Source of the DNA: Pseudomonadota bacterium
GTDB lineage: Bacteria > Myxococcota_A > UBA9042
Assembly: GCA_005792545.1 (NCBI GenBank)
Contig: SXRM01000237.1
Location: forward strand, 1 to 33,428
Direction: 5' to 3'
Length of the DNA: 33,428 nucleotides
Within the stretch, counting starts at the first letter, position 1. The number at the start of each line of letters is the position of its first letter. Shown piece by piece: positions 30,399 through 33,428 of this stretch. Position numbers and translations under genes: made by a program. The notes under the pieces are model-generated. The model searched no databases and had not been told where the DNA came from. It was given only the letters and a program-made list of their open reading frames with translations.

Positions 30399-33140
30399 AT
30401 GCCGTCGTCACAATTCCGTTTGCTTTCTCCGTGGATCACGCTCAGCTTGGCGTGCGTTGCGGTCGCGCTCGGCTGCCAGCCGACACGGCTCGACACGGCC
30501 CAGGTGACGGGCACGGTGGCCGGCGGCGACACGGTCGCGAGCGATGTCGCGGTTGTCGGCGACGCGGTCACCCAGCCCGACGTTGCGGTTGCCGGGACCG
30601 ACGCCACGGGCGGCGACGGACCGAAAGTGGGCGATGCCAACGCGGAATGCACCACGGACGGTGACTGCGCCGCCAAGGCCGCGCCGTGCGACCAGTTCGC
30701 GTGTGACGGCGGCAAGTGCAAGTTTCAGCCTAAGCCCGACACAGCCGCCTGCAACGATGGCAATCCGTGCACTTCTGCAGAGATGTGCACGGCGGGCAAG
30801 TGCGGGGGCGGGCAAGCCACCAACTGTGACGACAAGAACACCTGCACGGTCGACAGCTGCAACTCGGCCAAAGGGTGCGTCAATACGCCGTTGACCACGG
30901 GTACTTGCAACGACGGCAATCCGTGCACCTCGCCCGACTCGTGCAAGGATGGCGTCTGCACAGGAGTCAAGATCTGCAAGTGCGAGACGGACGCCGAGTG
31001 CCCGACCACCAACGTGTGCGATGGGCCGCGCATGTGCGACACCAGCAGCGTGCCGTACAAGTGCATCTCCAAGAATCAGCCCAAGAAATGCGAAGACGCC
31101 CTGCCCAACGACTGCACGCAGACCTTCTGCGACCCCGCGACCGGCGAATGCGCGACCAAGCAGGCCCCCGACCTGACGCCCTGCCAAGACGGATTCGGTC
31201 CCTGTACGGCCGGCGACGAGTGCAAGTCGGGCCAGTGCAAGCAGGGGACGCAGTTGTGCGAGTGCATTTCGGACGCCAATTGCGCCCAGTTCAATAAGCC
31301 CGACGACAAGTGCGCGGCCAAGTTCTACTGCGACAAGTACAACTCGCTGGACGCCTGGACCTGCAAGCCCATTCCGGCCTCCATCATCAAGTGCGACAAA
31401 GCCGGCGACAACCCGTGTACGAAGAACACGTGCAACACCAAGACCGGCAAGTGCGAGTTGACCAACCTCAACGCGCCGGGCAGCAACATCGCGTGCGACG
31501 ACGGCCTTCCGGGCACCAAAGGCGACTACTGCGACGACGACGGGATCTGCAAATTCAGCGCGGTGACGACTTTGTGCAAGTCGACGGCCGACTGCGCCAA
31601 GTACGAAAACGGCGACGTCTGCGACGGCACGCTATACTGCGACAAGTCCAAGGGCGAGTGCCTGCTCAACCCGGCGACGGTCGTCAAATGCGCGACTGCG
31701 CTGGATACCGTGTGCTCCAAGACGCTTTGCAACAAGAAGACCGGCAAGTGCGAAGTCACGCCCACCGAACGGCTCGGCAAGTCGTGCCCGATCGACGACA
31801 AGAACTGCGATACCTATGTGTTCCTGGCAGACGGTGCGACCATCACTGTACCGTGCGAAGACGGCGACGTCTGCACTGGCAGCTCATCATGTAAGGGCGG
31901 GTCATGCACGGCGGAACCAACATCGTTCGTGTGCGGGTGCAAGGAAGACGTTGACTGCGCCAGCAAGGAAGATGGCAACCTGTGCAACGGCACGCTGTTT
32001 TGCAACAAGGCCAAAGGCAAGTGCGAGATCAACCCCGCGACGGTCGTCAACTGCACTACTGTGGGTGACAACCAGTGCGCCAAGAACGTCTGCGACCCAA
32101 CCAACGGCAAGTGCAAGCTGACCGAGATTGGCGCGCCAGGCAACTACGTGCCGTGCGAAGACGGCAACCTGTGCACGCATTTCGACGACTGCGAAGGCGG
32201 CGCGTGCGTCAGCGGCATCAACCTCTGCAAGTGCACCAAGGACGAAGAGTGCACGGACGACGGCGACTTTTGCAACGGCACGCTGTTCTGCAACAAAGCC
32301 AATGGCAGTTGCGACGTCAACCCCCTGACTGTGGTCAAGTGCACCAATTCCTTTGATACGGCGTGCCTCAAAAACAGCTGCGACAAGGCCACAGGCAAAT
32401 GCAACTATGTCGCGGTCAGCGACCAGCTGAGTTGTGAAGACAACAATCCCTGCACGTCCGGCGACGTTTGCGTCAAGGGCGACTGCGTGTCGGGGCTGAA
32501 CAAGTGCGAGTGCACCGCGAACGCCGAGTGCAGTGGCAAAGAGGACGGCAACGTCTGCAACGGCACGCTTTACTGCGACAAGGCCAAGCAGCCGTTCATT
32601 TGCAAGGTCAATCCGTCCACTGTCGTCTATTGCGCTGTTGGCTTGGATACCGATTGCGTCAAGAACACCTGCGACAAGCTGACCGGCAAGTGCGACATGA
32701 AGCCGGTGCCAGAACTGTTCGCGCCGTGCACCGACAACAACCCGTGCACGGTCAACGACGAGTGTGTCAGCGGCGCTTGCAAGTCGGGGACCAACCTGTG
32801 CAACTGCGTCAACGACGCAGACTGCGCGGCCAAAGAGCAGTCCAGTAACAAGTGCGTCGGCAAGCTCGGCTGCTTGACGATCGACGGCAAAAAGCTGTGT
32901 ACGACCATCCCGAACTCAGCCGTGACCTGCCCTGCCGACAAGGAGTGCACCAAGAACCTATGTGACGCCGGCGACGGCATCTGCAAGGCGGTGAGCGACG
33001 AGAGTTTCTGCGACGACGGCAACCCCTGCACCGCAGAGTCGTGCGCACTCGGCGCGTGCATCCACACCAAGCTGACCGACGGTTCGGTGTGCGGCAACAA
33101 CAAGCTGTGTGCAAGCGGCGTGTGCCTGATCAAGCCGTAG
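30399..33140 (+). CDS. Cys-rich tandem-module lipoprotein
   Basis: 913 aa from the ATG at 30399, which opens a signal peptide ending in a lipobox-like ALGC (Cys near residue 27). Upstream in-frame ATGs lack that property. A Gly/Asp/Val-rich linker (about 30-83) is typical of delta-proteobacterial surface lipoproteins. From residue 84 to the end are about seven tandem modules of 90-120 residues plus a partial one at each end, with around a hundred Cys in total. Each module reads roughly C-x-DGNPCT, D-x-C-x3-G-x-C, C-x-C-x4-D-C, CNGTL-x-C, NPATVV-x-C, KN-x-C and TGKC. This recalls Dickkopf/EB-type disulfide domains in myxobacterial proteins, and the Cys pattern implies oxidative folding outside the cytoplasm. 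Function is unknown; adhesion or cell-cell contact is a guess. Its stop codon begins repeat copy B. Confidence 0.88.
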   Translation: MPSSQFRLLSPWITLSLACVAVALGCQPTRLDTAQVTGTVAGGDTVASDVAVVGDAVTQPDVAVAGTDATGGDGPKVGDANAECTTDGDCAAKAAPCDQFACDGGKCKFQPKPDTAACNDGNPCTSAEMCTAGKCGGGQATNCDDKNTCTVDSCNSAKGCVNTPLTTGTCNDGNPCTSPDSCKDGVCTGVKICKCETDAECPTTNVCDGPRMCDTSSVPYKCISKNQPKKCEDALPNDCTQTFCDPATGECATKQAPDLTPCQDGFGPCTAGDECKSGQCKQGTQLCECISDANCAQFNKPDDKCAAKFYCDKYNSLDAWTCKPIPASIIKCDKAGDNPCTKNTCNTKTGKCELTNLNAPGSNIACDDGLPGTKGDYCDDDGICKFSAVTTLCKSTADCAKYENGDVCDGTLYCDKSKGECLLNPATVVKCATALDTVCSKTLCNKKTGKCEVTPTERLGKSCPIDDKNCDTYVFLADGATITVPCEDGDVCTGSSSCKGGSCTAEPTSFVCGCKEDVDCASKEDGNLCNGTLFCNKAKGKCEINPATVVNCTTVGDNQCAKNVCDPTNGKCKLTEIGAPGNYVPCEDGNLCTHFDDCEGGACVSGINLCKCTKDEECTDDGDFCNGTLFCNKANGSCDVNPLTVVKCTNSFDTACLKNSCDKATGKCNYVAVSDQLSCEDNNPCTSGDVCVKGDCVSGLNKCECTANAECSGKEDGNVCNGTLYCDKAKQPFICKVNPSTVVYCAVGLDTDCVKNTCDKLTGKCDMKPVPELFAPCTDNNPCTVNDECVSGACKSGTNLCNCVNDADCAAKEQSSNKCVGKLGCLTIDGKKLCTTIPNSAVTCPADKECTKNLCDAGDGICKAVSDESFCDDGNPCTAESCALGACIHTKLTDGSVCGNNKLCASGVCLIKP

Positions 33141-33294
33141 GGCCTGGAAATGACTTAGGGCCCCGCCGAGGACTACTCGTTCTTTTCGGTGCGCGTTTGC
33201 TGGCTTGGTGGGTTGCCAGCTCGCGGCCTCGAAGGCCGACTCGCGGCTCCGCCGGTTGCCCAGAGCGTTCAACTTGTTGTTTTCCAGTTACTTA
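33138..33294 (+). repeat. 3'-end repeat, copy B, starting at the stop codon of the Cys-rich gene
   Basis: This copy aligns with 795-656 read on the minus strand. The first 20 bases from the stop codon (TAGGGCCTGGAAATGACTTA) match copy A except at one position. A middle part of about 45-60 bases is diverged and longer here. A core near 33199-33251 shows about five differences in 53. The tail has GCGTTCAACT and TTGTTTT. The core carries the CGGCCT/AGGCCG hairpin between CTCGCGGC direct repeats. It is in inverted orientation relative to copy A across the window. Confidence 0.8.
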
Positions 33295-33299
33295 AAGGG

Positions 33300-33318
33300 T
33301 GTATGCAAAAACTTGACC
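33300..33318 (+). mobile_element. Possible left end of an IS21-like element
   Basis: TGTATGCAAAAACTTGACC begins with TGT and contains the GCAAAA-TTGACC pattern that I associate with IS21-family ends. It lies six bases after repeat copy B and 45 bases before the start of a putative transposase gene. The right end would be outside the window, so the call rests on this short match and the gene fragment downstream. Confidence 0.35.
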
Positions 33319-33363
33319 AGCAACCAATCCGTGCGAGAACCCCGTCTGGGCGAGGAGGCGGTC

Positions 33364-33428
33364 ATGGTTCTGGGAGAGCAGGTGCGGCAGAGGGTCGTCG
33401 GGTTGCTGAGAGATGGCGTTGATATTAA
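33364..33428 (+). CDS. Start of a helix-turn-helix protein, possibly IS21-type transposase IstA (cut by window edge)
   Basis: An excellent ribosome-binding site, GAGGAGG (33352-33358), sits five bases before the ATG at 33364. The 21 visible codons, MVLGEQVRQRVVGLLRDGVD plus Ile, read like the first helices of the homeodomain-like HTH at the N-terminus of IS21 IstA transposases (E-x-V-x2-I-x2-L-x3-G-x-S-x-x-x-I-A). Only this short part is visible, so other HTH proteins are possible. A GTG in the same frame at 33331 lacks a comparable ribosome-binding site. Confidence 0.4.
   Translation, partial: MVLGEQVRQRVVGLLRDGVDI

Noticed and set aside
29998-30411. Minus-strand 137-codon open frame in the gene-free stretch
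   Set aside because: It spans the large terminator hairpin, has no ribosome-binding site and matches no family I recognise. A decayed gene fragment cannot be excluded.

Overview
The window is GC-rich, gene-dense bacterial DNA that looks like Myxococcota or a related delta-proteobacterial lineage. This is inferred from family content: a giant calcium-binding TSP3-repeat surface protein with a MYXO-CTERM-like segment, a very Cys-rich lipoprotein behind a Gly/Asp/Val linker, fused membrane/spermidine-synthase proteins, and YceD/L32, TrmD/L19 and DnaN/RecF neighbourhoods. No tRNA, rRNA or CRISPR array was seen.

Layout. Bases 1-534 (minus) hold the N-terminal 178 codons of MetH, cut by the window edge. 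Bases 793-6762 (minus) encode a 1989-aa TSP3 protein that ends in an outer-membrane-barrel-like domain. 6926-11347 (plus) is a fused membrane/spermidine-synthase-like protein followed by an FAD-dependent dehydrogenase. 11355-12707 (minus) is a CCA-adding-enzyme relative with a degenerate catalytic head and an intact HD domain. 13067-13381 (plus) is a 104-aa peptide of a leader plus 16 His-Xaa-Ser triplets, preceded by a strong promoter and a long structured leader. Then come a methyltransferase (minus), a TauE/SafE permease (plus) and dnaN-recF (plus).

22285 down to 17579 (minus) is one tight seven-gene run: yceD, rpmF, CAP-domain lipoprotein, rpiB, nrdR, ribD, ribE, with a clear sigma70 promoter at 22324-22352. 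Divergent from it are trmD (fused to a second SPOUT methyltransferase domain) and rplS, with a terminator-like hairpin just before rplS. A TPR-M48 metalloprotease and a large FtsX-type permease follow (24663-29864). A 534-base gene-free stretch holds a set of repeated palindromes and a strong intrinsic terminator. 30399-33140 is a 913-aa lipoprotein made of about seven tandem Cys-rich modules. The window ends in what is probably the left end of an IS21-like element.

The most unusual items are: (1) the orphan HxS-repeat peptide with its structured leader; (2) a related non-coding repeat of about 140-157 bases that starts exactly at the stop codon of both large surface-protein genes, 32 kb apart in inverted orientation; (3) the TSP3 protein, in which a sorting-signal-like segment and a second signal-peptide-like segment lie inside one open frame, before a barrel domain; (4) the CCA-enzyme-derived pseudoenzyme.
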